DNA of 17,770 nucleotides from an uncultured Collinsella sp. Its GTDB lineage: Bacteria; Actinomycetota; Coriobacteriia; Coriobacteriales; Coriobacteriaceae. Location: NCBI GenBank assembly GCA_900541195.1, contig UQIY01000045.1, forward strand, positions 1 to 17,770, in the 5' to 3' direction. The notes beneath the pieces were generated by a model. The model did no database searches and was not told the origin of the DNA. It saw nothing but the letters and a program-made list of their open reading frames with translations. The position numbers were made by a program, and so were the translations under genes. Of the stretch, positions 1 to 6,689 are shown piece after piece (within the stretch, counting starts at the first letter, position 1; every line of letters starts with the position of its first letter).

Positions 1-31
1 TTTGTTCAGTCCAAGTTTCGGGGCGCAGTTC

Positions 32-51
32 ACAGGCACCTTTGTGGTGGT
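32..51 (+). repeat. REP-like repeat, copy A
   Basis: This 20-nt stretch (acaggcacctttgtggtggt) lies just downstream of the stop codon of the regulator gene at 59-1462. It is identical to part of two longer copies in the window: 1639-1662 in the same orientation and 3960-3983 inverted. Three exact copies in 4 kb, all intergenic, point to a dispersed REP-type repeat. Copy A has no facing inverted arm, so it is a single (half) copy. Confidence 0.75.
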
Positions 52-58
52 TTTTGTT

Positions 59-1462
59 TTAGGCGGAGGGGAAGGCCTTGGTGAGACCGGCGCGCGTCTG
101 CGTGTCGGTCTTTTGGTAGATAGAGCTCAGGTGGCGCTGCACCATGCGCATCGAGATACCGAGCTCCTCGGCGACCTGCTTGAGCGGGCGTTCATCCTGG
201 GTCACGGCTATGAGCACGTCGACTTCGCGCGGGGTGAGAGCGTGGTTGGCGATGAAGGCCTGGCGTTGCTCCTCGATGGTGGGGGCGGCGAGTGCTTCTT
301 CTGCCAGCTGCTCGCGCTCGCGCTCCTGCTCGGTTTGGGGCAGGCGGAACAGGCCCGCGGCTACAAACGCCACACTCGCCGCCACAAGCAGCATGAGCGC
401 ACCGATCATGATGAGGGCAACGTTGCCCGAGGTCACGAGGGCAAGCGAGATGCCCGATGTAGTGAATGCACATACATTGTTGGCGGCGCGCCCCATGCCG
501 GCCCAGAGGGCGGGTGCATGCATGCGCGGTGCCAGCTGTGTAAAGGTGGCGGTAAAGAACGTGACAAAAAAGCCCGAGCTCAGGTAAAAGACGACAAGGC
601 CTAGGTTGGGATCGGCGCCGGCCTCCACGGCCAGGATGGAAATGGTCGAGAGCACGGCGATGCCGAGCATGACAAGTCCCATGTAGCGGCGCTCGGCAAG
701 ATCAAAGATAAGACCGGCGGCAAGGCCGCTTGCCGCCAAAAAGAGGCGCGGCCAGGTCTGTACGGCGATGGTGCCGTGGGCGTTGGAGAGCGTGACCACG
801 TTGTCGAGGGTCGAGAACAAGCAGGCAAGAATCATGACGAGCGCGATGCTCCAACATGCCTGCTTGGCGAGGGCGTGTGAGGGCTCGGCAAAGGGGCTGA
901 CGGTGGGATTGGGACTCTCGGCAGCCTTTAGGGGAACGGCGCTGAGGGCGGAGATGGCGATAGTCACTGTGCCAAGGACGATGAGCTCTGCGATGCCGCC
1001 GCAATTGAGCAGGTTGACGGCGAACTGCATCAGGATGCCCGCGGCATAGGCCGCTCCCGCGCCGGTGGCGAGCTTGGGATCGTCTTGAAACGCCAGTGAA
1101 AAGGCGTAGTGCGTAGCGGCGCCCAACAGGCCGAGTCCGAGGAATGCGAGGCAGCCCAGAATCTCGAGGGCAAGCGAACCCGTGGGGGACTGGATCTGGG
1201 TCAATCCCAGGATGGCGATGGGAACGGCGGCGCTGACAACTGCCTGGGGCTGGCCTTTGCGTTGGGCGAGACCGAGCAGTGGTGCATATCCGATAAAGCC
1301 GATGACGCTGGCGCCAAGGATAAAGCCCTGCGCAAGCACAACGCGTTCGGCACCGGCGAGCAGCCCGACGTTGACGTCGAAGCGAAACTCGGCGGCAAGG
1401 AAGGCGAAGGTGAAGAGCGCGAGTGCCAGAAGCGCGTTGATTTTAGACCTGCTCAGGTTCAA
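59..1462 (-). CDS. LuxR-family HTH regulator with N-terminal membrane domain
   Basis: Likely a membrane-bound transcriptional regulator. The 467-aa protein has about 12 hydrophobic stretches over roughly residues 8-375, resembling a major-facilitator fold, then a charged linker (about 376-405, QTEQEREREQLAEE). It ends in a LuxR/NarL-type DNA-binding domain at 409-467, with the family LTPRE start and a helix-turn-helix around QVAEELGISMRMVQRHLSSIY. This architecture is expanded in Coriobacteriia; ligands are mostly unknown. The start is TTG at 1462-1460: the minus strand carries AAAGGA six bases upstream, and translation enters directly into the first membrane segment (NLSRSKINALLALALF). A TACAAT -10-like box lies on the minus strand at 1505-1500, with no clear -35. 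The gene diverges from the surface-protein gene at 1689, a possible target. The stop lies 58 bases from the window edge and no terminator is visible. Class assignment is confident; signal and targets are unknown. Confidence 0.9.
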   Translation of the reverse strand: MNLSRSKINALLALALFTFAFLAAEFRFDVNVGLLAGAERVVLAQGFILGASVIGFIGYAPLLGLAQRKGQPQAVVSAAVPIAILGLTQIQSPTGSLALEILGCLAFLGLGLLGAATHYAFSLAFQDDPKLATGAGAAYAAGILMQFAVNLLNCGGIAELIVLGTVTIAISALSAVPLKAAESPNPTVSPFAEPSHALAKQACWSIALVMILACLFSTLDNVVTLSNAHGTIAVQTWPRLFLAASGLAAGLIFDLAERRYMGLVMLGIAVLSTISILAVEAGADPNLGLVVFYLSSGFFVTFFTATFTQLAPRMHAPALWAGMGRAANNVCAFTTSGISLALVTSGNVALIMIGALMLLVAASVAFVAAGLFRLPQTEQEREREQLAEEALAAPTIEEQRQAFIANHALTPREVDVLIAVTQDERPLKQVAEELGISMRMVQRHLSSIYQKTDTQTRAGLTKAFPSA

Positions 1463-1564
1463 GGACGGTCCTTTGGGTGGACGAATAATCGTGTCCTCGA
1501 TTGTAGCGTTCCCGGGACGAGTGTGGCGATGGCGAAATCATATTGAATTAAACCGCAGGTAGAG

Positions 1565-1592
1565 GCCTAGGTTCACATCTACGAACCTAGGC
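1565..1592. promoter_or_regulatory. 10-bp perfect inverted repeat, possible operator
   Basis: Perfect arms gcctaggttc (1565-1574) and gaacctaggc (1583-1592) are separated by an 8-base loop. The pair lies between the divergent starts of the regulator (1462) and the surface-protein gene (1689). There is no U-tract, so it is not a typical terminator. A dimeric DNA-binding protein, perhaps the neighbouring LuxR-type regulator, could bind it. LuxR-family sites are commonly about 20-bp dyads, so the match in form is only suggestive. Confidence 0.5.
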
Positions 1593-1627
1593 ATACGGAG
1601 TCATTTGGCACATCTTGGTGGTACAGA

Positions 1628-1662
1628 ACCACCACAAAGGGGACAGGCACCTTTGTGGTGGT
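1628..1662. repeat. REP-like repeat, copy B, hairpin form
   Basis: Twelve-base arms accaccacaaag (1628-1639) and ctttgtggtggt (1651-1662) pair perfectly around an 11-base loop gggacaggcac. The right part, 1639-1662, is identical over 24 bases to the inverted copy at 3960-3983. A competing hairpin can form between ggtggt (1617-1622) and accacc (1628-1633). The element sits in the presumed 5' leader of the surface-protein gene, 27 bases before its start codon. Confidence 0.75.
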
Positions 1663-1688
1663 ATATCCCTACGACCAAGGAGGCCGTT

Positions 1689-3671
1689 ATGAACGCAAGT
1701 CACTTTGACAAGCAAGCTCAACGTGAGTCCACCTGCTCGCTGGTTCACGGTACCTGGCGTTGTGTGGGTGCCAAAATAGCTTGCGCCGGCGCGTGTGCGC
1801 TTATGGTCGGTCAGTTGCTGCTGCCGAGCGTGGCGCTGGCGACGGAATGCGCCGATCCCGCCGTTGGGACGGATGAGGTTGCCGCGGCTCCGGTGACGCC
1901 GACGGTTGCGGAGGATACGGCGGCTCCGGCGCCGGTACCGGTGGCTCCGGCTGCGCCGATGACTGACGCGGCTCCGGCGGCACCGTCCACGGCAGAAGCT
2001 CAGCAAGATCAGCAGGACGCACCGGCGGCAACGGTGAACGATACGGTTGCTGTCAACCAAGATGGCTCTCTTGGTGGCACCGACAGCTCGTCGGCAAACA
2101 ACGCCATCATGCCCTGCGGTGTGACCGATGTTGTTGGCGGCAGCGACGTTAGGGTCAACACGACCGTGGTCCCCCACTATACGGACTGCGCGCTTCCGAG
2201 CAAGGTCACACTCAAAAAGGGCCAGCCGTATACCCACGATTTTCTCGATGTAGAGGGTGGCATTCCAGAAACGCTTGCGAGCGAAGTCGTCGAGGTTAAG
2301 TACTACAGGGCCGATGCCGCTTCGGGCATTCTGGTCGAAGTTCAGGATGCGTCCATGTCCGACGTGACGGCTCGCTTCGAACCCGTTGGCAATCACATGA
2401 GGCTGACGCTGACCTTTACGGGTGGCGCGGCAGGCGGCTCGTATCGACTCACGCGCAATGAGGCTCTCTATATTGGCACGGCACTGGAGTATACCGGAAC
2501 TGACTATGAAGGCAGCTCGACTATCCTCAACGAAACCAGGTACGATTATTACCTCCGCTACGCCATCAATAGCGAAATTACGCTCGTTGCGTCAGAAAAC
2601 GAAGCCCTCCATAACCTGAACGTCAACGACGTGAAGACCAACTACGCGCCCGGCGAGGCGCCCCGCGCGACCGCGACGATTCCCGCTGCTGACGCCGACA
2701 AGTACGAGATCGCCTACGAGTGCTGGGAGGAGATGGATGGCAGCGACCCCGCGGAGCTCACGCCCGTTGCCTTCTGGTATTCCGACCCCGCCAAGTATCC
2801 GACGGGCGCGAGGAGGATCGAACACTTCGAAGAGGGCAAGTTCTACATGTATTCCGTCGAGCTGAGGCTCAAGGGCGACAATACCGTGGGCAATGACTGC
2901 ATGATGTACGTCAACGGCCATTGGACGCACCACATCAAGACCGTCAACGGCGTCTTCGCGCCAAACGCTGACAATATGCTGTGCGAGCAGCCGATCGACG
3001 AATGGCGGGCCATCGACGTTATAGAGATCAACGGCGCCACGACCACCTTCAAGGCGGGCGATAAGCCGGTCTTTACGGCGAATGTTCCGACGGGCTCCAA
3101 CTCCCTTCCTCAGTGTGAGTTCTGGACGGGTAGCGACGGCAGCGAAGTGAACTCCGTGGATTTCTGGGATCAGAACATCACGAATCACATCGACGTCTTT
3201 AAGCCTGGCGTGACCTATCGCTACGGCATCTACCTCAAGTCCGCGCGCGGCTTCTACTTTACGCCCGACACCAAGCTGGTGATCAACGGCCAGGAGTGCG
3301 GCTACCAGATGGGCGAAGCGAGTGTAGTTGATCCCGAGAGCGGCTGTATCTTCACTCTGTGGCTCAACACCGATCTGACGTTTACGCCCGAGGCCACGCC
3401 GGCTCCGGTCGACCCCGAAAAGCCCGCGCCGCAGCCTGAGGTCAAGCCTGAGCCCAAGCCCGAGGTGAAGCCCGAGACCAAGCCCGCGGCTAAACCGGTC
3501 ACGACAACCACCACGGCCAAGACGGTTGAGAAAACCACGCAGGCCAAGAAGGGCGATGCTGTCCTGGCTACCACGGGAGATACCACCGTAATGACGGTCA
3601 CCGCCCTGGGCATCGCCGGCGCAACCGTAGCCGCCGCCGGCGATGCCGCGACCAAGCGCCGCAAGCATTAG
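1689..3671 (+). CDS. Secreted LATTG-anchored surface protein
   Basis: Predicted cell-wall-anchored surface protein of 660 aa; binding partner unknown. The start is ATG at 1689, chosen for AAGGAGG at 1677-1683, five bases upstream; the longer in-frame reading from 1605 has no ribosome site and runs through a repeat. In order: a signal peptide (hydrophobic 28-51, likely cleaved after VALA), an Ala/Pro/Thr-rich low-complexity region (about 60-115), a globular region (about 140-310), two related ~100-residue modules (about 311-410 and 441-534, both ending in a YxYxxxL...(Y/V)xxNG pattern), a Pro-Glu-Lys repeat stalk (about 573-603), a Thr-rich stretch, and a C-terminal sorting signal: LATTG at 626-630, a hydrophobic segment, and KRRKH. 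LAxTG is the motif of class E sortases of Actinobacteria. No sortase gene is present here. Adhesin or host-interaction roles are possible but unproven. The gene is bracketed by inverted copies of a 24-base repeat. Confidence 0.88.
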   Translation: MNASHFDKQAQRESTCSLVHGTWRCVGAKIACAGACALMVGQLLLPSVALATECADPAVGTDEVAAAPVTPTVAEDTAAPAPVPVAPAAPMTDAAPAAPSTAEAQQDQQDAPAATVNDTVAVNQDGSLGGTDSSSANNAIMPCGVTDVVGGSDVRVNTTVVPHYTDCALPSKVTLKKGQPYTHDFLDVEGGIPETLASEVVEVKYYRADAASGILVEVQDASMSDVTARFEPVGNHMRLTLTFTGGAAGGSYRLTRNEALYIGTALEYTGTDYEGSSTILNETRYDYYLRYAINSEITLVASENEALHNLNVNDVKTNYAPGEAPRATATIPAADADKYEIAYECWEEMDGSDPAELTPVAFWYSDPAKYPTGARRIEHFEEGKFYMYSVELRLKGDNTVGNDCMMYVNGHWTHHIKTVNGVFAPNADNMLCEQPIDEWRAIDVIEINGATTTFKAGDKPVFTANVPTGSNSLPQCEFWTGSDGSEVNSVDFWDQNITNHIDVFKPGVTYRYGIYLKSARGFYFTPDTKLVINGQECGYQMGEASVVDPESGCIFTLWLNTDLTFTPEATPAPVDPEKPAPQPEVKPEPKPEVKPETKPAAKPVTTTTTAKTVEKTTQAKKGDAVLATTGDTTVMTVTALGIAGATVAAAGDAATKRRKH

Positions 3672-3707
3672 AGCTGGGTGACGGCTCTCGTTCTCGGCCT
3701 CAGCAAA

Positions 3708-3925
3708 ATCTCAATCTGTAACACCAAACTGCCCAAAACGGCTCTAGATGTTACAGATTGAGATGAACTGTTCGGCTGCCAACCTAACGTCTCGATCTGT
3801 AACACGTAGCGAGGAATTTGGTCTCTAACTGTTACAGATTGAGACAAAGCGGAGGCGGCTGGCACAATATCTCGATCTGTAACAACTACAAGGCTCAACG
3901 GGCTCCAGGTGTTACAGATTGAGAC
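3708..3925. repeat. Array of six alternating 16-nt inverted repeats (three REPIN-like hairpins)
   Basis: The 16-mer atctcaatctgtaaca and its complement alternate six times, starting at 3708, 3749, 3789, 3830, 3869 and 3910 (steps 41, 40, 41, 39, 41). They pair as three hairpins: 3708-3764 (perfect), 3789-3845 and 3869-3925. Each has 16-base arms and a loop of exactly 25 bases. Differences between copies sit at a position that becomes a G-U pair (Gatctg against cagatTg) and at the outermost base. Loops are mostly different but share a GGCTCYAG-like stretch near their 3' side (GTCTCTAA in loop 2). The 24- and 23-base gaps between hairpins share CGGCTG. The array lies in the convergent gap between the surface-protein gene and nfnB and has no U-tracts. 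Confidence 0.9.
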
Positions 3926-3959
3926 AAACGCCGGAATTGGTTTGCCGACCAGACCCCAG

Positions 3960-3994
3960 ACCACCACAAAGGTGCCTGTCCCCATCGTGGTGGT
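3960..3994. repeat. REP-like repeat, copy C, inverted relative to A and B
   Basis: Bases 3960-3983 are the exact reverse complement of 1639-1662 (24 bases). Eight-base outer arms accaccac (3960-3967) and gtggtggt (3987-3994) face each other around a 19-base loop. With copy B it brackets the surface-protein gene in inverted orientation. Confidence 0.75.
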
Positions 3995-4010
3995 TTGGGC
4001 GGCCGGCATA

Positions 4011-4050
4011 GAAAAAGTCCCCGCCGGGCGTGTGCTCGACGGGGACTTTG
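4011..4050 (-). terminator. Rho-independent terminator of nfnAB
   Basis: Read on the minus strand, aaagtccccg (4049-4040) pairs with cggggacttt (4023-4014) around a 16-base loop, and the stem runs into TTTTT (4016-4012). It lies 28 bases beyond the nfnB stop, as expected for the end of the nfnA-nfnB transcript. Confidence 0.85.
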
Positions 4051-4077
4051 CCGTTTAATGGCTAGCGCTGTAGGCGA

Positions 4078-5487
4078 TTACTCGCCCAGCAGGCTCTTGG
4101 TGATGGAAGCGGCGGCCTTCTTGCCGGCGCCCATCGCCAGAATGACCGTTGCGGCACCGGTGACGATGTCGCCGCCGGCCCAGATACGGGGATCGGTGGT
4201 CTGGCCGGTCTCCTCGTCGGCAACGATGTAGCCCCACTTGTTGAGCTCCATCTTGCCGCCGATCTTGGCAGCGAAGGGGTTGGCGTTGGTGCCGATAGCC
4301 GAGATCGCGACGTCGCAGGGGATCTCCTCGATGGCGCCCTCGATGGCAACCGGACGACGGCGGCCGGACTCGTCGGGCTCGCCGAGCTCCATCTTCTGGA
4401 CCTTGACGGCGCACACGGAGCCGTCCTCGCCAGCGACAAACTCGAGCGGGGAGACGAGCGGCAGAACCTCGACGCCTTCGGCCTTAGCATGGTGCAGCTC
4501 GGCGCGACGGCAGGGCATCTCGTCCTCGGTACGACGGTAGGCGATGATGGCATGCTCGGCGCCCAGGCGCTTGGCAGTACGGACGGCGTCCATAGCCACG
4601 TTGCCGCCGCCAAAGACGACGACGTTCTTGCCGTGCTTGGTGGGGGTGTCGTACTCGGGGAACTTGTTGGCCTTCATCAGGTTCACGCGGGTGAGGTACT
4701 CGTTCGCGAAGAAGACGTTGGGCAGGTTCTCGCCGGGGACGTTGAGGAACTTGGGCAGGCCAGCGCCAGTCGCCACGTAGATGGCGTCGAAGCCCTGCTC
4801 GAACAGCTCCTCGGCCGTGGCCATGTTGCCCACGACGGAGTTGTACTCAAACTTGACGCCCATGTCCTCCAGGCCGTCAATCTCGCGCTTGACGACCGCC
4901 TTGGGCAGACGGAACTCGGGGATGCCGTAGACCAGCACGCCGCCGCCGGTGAAGAAGGCCTCGAAGACGGTAACGTCAAAGCCGTTACGGGCGAGCTCGC
5001 CGGCGCAGGTGATGCCGGACGGGCCGGAGCCGACGACGGCGACCTTCTTGCCGTTCTTGGGGGCCATCTTGGGCGTGGAGGCGAGCTCGGGGCGATCACC
5101 CAGGAAGCGCTCGAGCTGGCCGATGGCCACGGGCTCGGACTTCTTACCACGGATGCACTTGCCCTCGCACTGGTTCTCCTGCGGGCAGACGCGGCCGCAG
5201 ATGGCGGGAAGCATGGAGTCCTCGCGGATGGTATCGAGAGCGCCGCCGAAGTCCTTCGCGCGGATCTGCTCGATAAAGCGGGGGATGTTGATGTTGACGG
5301 GGCAGCCCTCAACACAGAACGGCTTCTTGCAGTTGAGGCAGCGCTCGGCCTCGGCCAGCGCCATCTCCTCGGTGAAGCCCTTGTCGACGGGGCGGAAGTC
5401 GCAGGCGCGCTCGGCAGCCGGCTCCTCGTTATCGGGGGTGCGGGGCGACTTCATATCGGCAACGAAACGACCGTTAACTAGTGGCAT
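4078..5487 (-). CDS. nfnB: NADH-dependent ferredoxin:NADP+ oxidoreductase large subunit (NfnB-type; GltD-like)
   Basis: Large subunit of the cytoplasmic electron-bifurcating Nfn complex, which couples NADH and reduced ferredoxin to NADP+ reduction. The 469-aa protein starts with a cysteine-rich domain for two [4Fe-4S] clusters (Cys50, 53, 58, 62 and Cys97, 101, 107, 111). An FAD-binding GSGPSG at 153-158 and an NAD(P)H-binding GGGNVA at 293-298 follow. A late IWAGGD motif is typical of the glutamate-synthase small-subunit/pyridine nucleotide-disulfide reductase family. Sequence alone would allow a GltD call. The gene overlaps the upstream nfnA by 10 bases (translational coupling), and no large glutamate-synthase subunit is present, so NfnB is preferred. 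Its length suits NfnB (about 465 aa). Met12 is an alternative start; I keep Met1 because of the coupled overlap. Confidence 0.85.
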   Translation of the reverse strand: MPLVNGRFVADMKSPRTPDNEEPAAERACDFRPVDKGFTEEMALAEAERCLNCKKPFCVEGCPVNINIPRFIEQIRAKDFGGALDTIREDSMLPAICGRVCPQENQCEGKCIRGKKSEPVAIGQLERFLGDRPELASTPKMAPKNGKKVAVVGSGPSGITCAGELARNGFDVTVFEAFFTGGGVLVYGIPEFRLPKAVVKREIDGLEDMGVKFEYNSVVGNMATAEELFEQGFDAIYVATGAGLPKFLNVPGENLPNVFFANEYLTRVNLMKANKFPEYDTPTKHGKNVVVFGGGNVAMDAVRTAKRLGAEHAIIAYRRTEDEMPCRRAELHHAKAEGVEVLPLVSPLEFVAGEDGSVCAVKVQKMELGEPDESGRRRPVAIEGAIEEIPCDVAISAIGTNANPFAAKIGGKMELNKWGYIVADEETGQTTDPRIWAGGDIVTGAATVILAMGAGKKAAASITKSLLGE

Positions 5488-6317
5488 GCGCAGCTCTTTT
5501 CCTCATAGGCCTTGAGGGACTCGCCCTCTTCGGAACGGTAAGCGGCCTGGCGGGCACGAAGGTCATCCCAGTCGACCAGGGTGGCATCGAAGTCGGGGCC
5601 GTCGACGCAAGCGAACTTGGTCACGCCGCCCACCTCGACGCGGCAGCAGCCGCACATGCCGGTGCCGTCAACCATGATGGGGTTGAGCGACGCGGTGATG
5701 GGGGTGTCGTACTTCTGGGCGGTGAGGGTCGAGAACTTCATCATCGGAACGGGGCCGACGCAGAAGACCTGGCTCACGGCCTTGTCCTGCAGCAGGCGCT
5801 CCAGCGGAGCGGTGACAACGCCCTGCTCTCCGTAGGAACCGTCGTCGGTGGTGATATGGATGTGGTCCTCGTCGAGGAGCTCGCGGAACTGGTCCTCCAT
5901 GAGCAGGAGGTCCTTGGTGCGGGCGCCCATGATGGCGTGTACCTCGTGACCGGTCTCGACCAGGTGCTTGGCGACCGGGAAGGCAATTGCCAGGCCGACG
6001 CCGCCGCCAATGACGGCGCAGGGGCCCTCGGCCATCTCGGTGGGAACGCCCAGCGGGCCCACGACGTCGCGCAGCGACTCGCCGGCTTCGTAAGTGGACA
6101 GCATCTCGGTGGTCTTGCCGATCACCATGAAGATGAACTCGACCCAGCCCTCGTCACCGTTCCAGCCGGCCAGGGTAAACGGGACACGCTCGCCCGTCTC
6201 GTTGGCGCGGACCATGAGGAACTGTCCAGCGTGCGCATGCTTGGCGATTGCGGGCGCCTCGATGCGGAACTTGAACACCTTCTCCGAGAACTGCGTCTTC
6301 TCCAGGATCTTATACAT
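5478..6317 (-). CDS. nfnA: NADH-dependent ferredoxin:NADP+ oxidoreductase small subunit (NfnA)
   Basis: Small subunit of the Nfn complex, of the sulfide/dihydroorotate dehydrogenase electron-transfer family (PyrK-like). It carries FAD and one [2Fe-2S] cluster and is thought to handle NADH. The 279-aa protein has an FAD-binding beta-barrel (GERVPFTLA at about 42-50), a nucleotide-binding GGGVGLA (about 104-110), and a C-terminal cluster motif GTGMCGCCRV...FACVDGP with Cys222, 225 and 237 as likely ligands (Cys224 is an extra cysteine in the motif). The C-terminus SCACH adds two more cysteines. Minus-strand AGAGGGG lies just upstream of the ATG at 6317. The gene runs directly into nfnB with a 10-base overlap. 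A standalone DHOD electron-transfer subunit is the alternative, but no pyrD is adjacent. Confidence 0.87.
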   Translation of the reverse strand: MYKILEKTQFSEKVFKFRIEAPAIAKHAHAGQFLMVRANETGERVPFTLAGWNGDEGWVEFIFMVIGKTTEMLSTYEAGESLRDVVGPLGVPTEMAEGPCAVIGGGVGLAIAFPVAKHLVETGHEVHAIMGARTKDLLLMEDQFRELLDEDHIHITTDDGSYGEQGVVTAPLERLLQDKAVSQVFCVGPVPMMKFSTLTAQKYDTPITASLNPIMVDGTGMCGCCRVEVGGVTKFACVDGPDFDATLVDWDDLRARQAAYRSEEGESLKAYEEKSCACH

Positions 6318-6422
6318 AGAACCCCTCTCTTGTTAGGGCCGCCGAACCGTGCCTCCACGGAAATGGACGGTAGCCCGAATAAAACCGTACGCGCACAGGC
6401 GTTGTGCAGACATACGGTGCAA

Positions 6423-6428
6423 ATTATA
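6423..6428 (-). promoter_or_regulatory. -10 box of a likely nfnA promoter
   Basis: The minus strand reads TATAAT at 6428-6423, a perfect consensus -10 about 105 bases upstream of the nfnA start. The expected -35 position (around cgtaag) is a poor match. A start site near 6416 would give a leader of about 100 bases. Confidence 0.5.
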
Positions 6429-6490
6429 CCCTCATGGACATGTCGCTTACGTGTATCTTCGGCGGTTGGGAGCAGGGTTTATCCGCTTCG

Positions 6491-6525
6491 ACCTGCCAAA
6501 GGGGGAGAGGTTTATTTTGGCAGGT
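6491..6525. repeat. 10-bp inverted repeat in the nfnA-pth gap
   Basis: Perfect arms acctgccaaa (6491-6500) and tttggcaggt (6516-6525) surround a 15-base loop. The right arm also pairs with 6654-6670 (see the separate entry), so two alternative structures are possible. Confidence 0.7.
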
Positions 6526-6670
6526 TTTATCAGGCAAAACGGCAAAGGAGGCCGGCCTCGCGCTTCGGTGAGGCCGGCCCCCTTTGGAGCGTTACATATG
6601 TATAGCGGCACAGGGTTTATTGCGACGCAGCCGCCGCGGCGTTTCCGCAGATGAAACCTGCCAAAATAAA
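6511..6670. repeat. 17-bp perfect inverted repeat flanking a terminator-like hairpin
   Basis: The 17-mers tttattttggcaggttt (6511-6527) and aaacctgccaaaataaa (6654-6670) are exact reverse complements. They enclose the GC-rich hairpin at 6544-6585 and an otherwise featureless stretch. GGTTTAT-like words recur nearby (6475, 6508, 6613). This looks like a dispersed intergenic repeat rather than a gene; I see no coding sequence between 6318 and 6689. Confidence 0.7.
6544..6585 (-). terminator. Strong GC-rich hairpin, likely terminator after pth
   Basis: ggccggcctc (6550-6559) pairs with gaggccggcc (6570-6579) around a 10-base loop. After one mismatch the stem extends by five pairs (aaagg with ccttt). 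It lies about 105 bases beyond the pth stop on the same strand. The U-tract is weak in both directions, so termination is likely but not certain. Confidence 0.6.
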
Positions 6671-6689
6671 CATCCCTAAATGGTAGGTT

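Noticed and set aside
2592..3668. Minus-strand 358-codon frame opposite the surface protein
   Set aside because: The opposite strand has a signal peptide, sorting signal and strong ribosome site; this frame has none and shows Gly/Arg/Leu-rich composition.
3708..3925. CRISPR array
   Set aside because: The repeats alternate in orientation rather than run in one direction, unit number is small, loops and gaps differ in length class (25 versus 23-24), and no cas gene is present.
4489..5481. Plus-strand 330-codon frame
   Set aside because: It lies wholly opposite nfnB, whose cofactor motifs are unmistakable. The frame is a by-product of GC-rich codons, with Ala/Gly/Leu/Asp-rich low-complexity translation.
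4078..5487. Glutamate synthase small subunit (gltD)
   Set aside because: Family-level similarity allows it, but the coupled PyrK-like partner and the absence of GltB favour NfnB.
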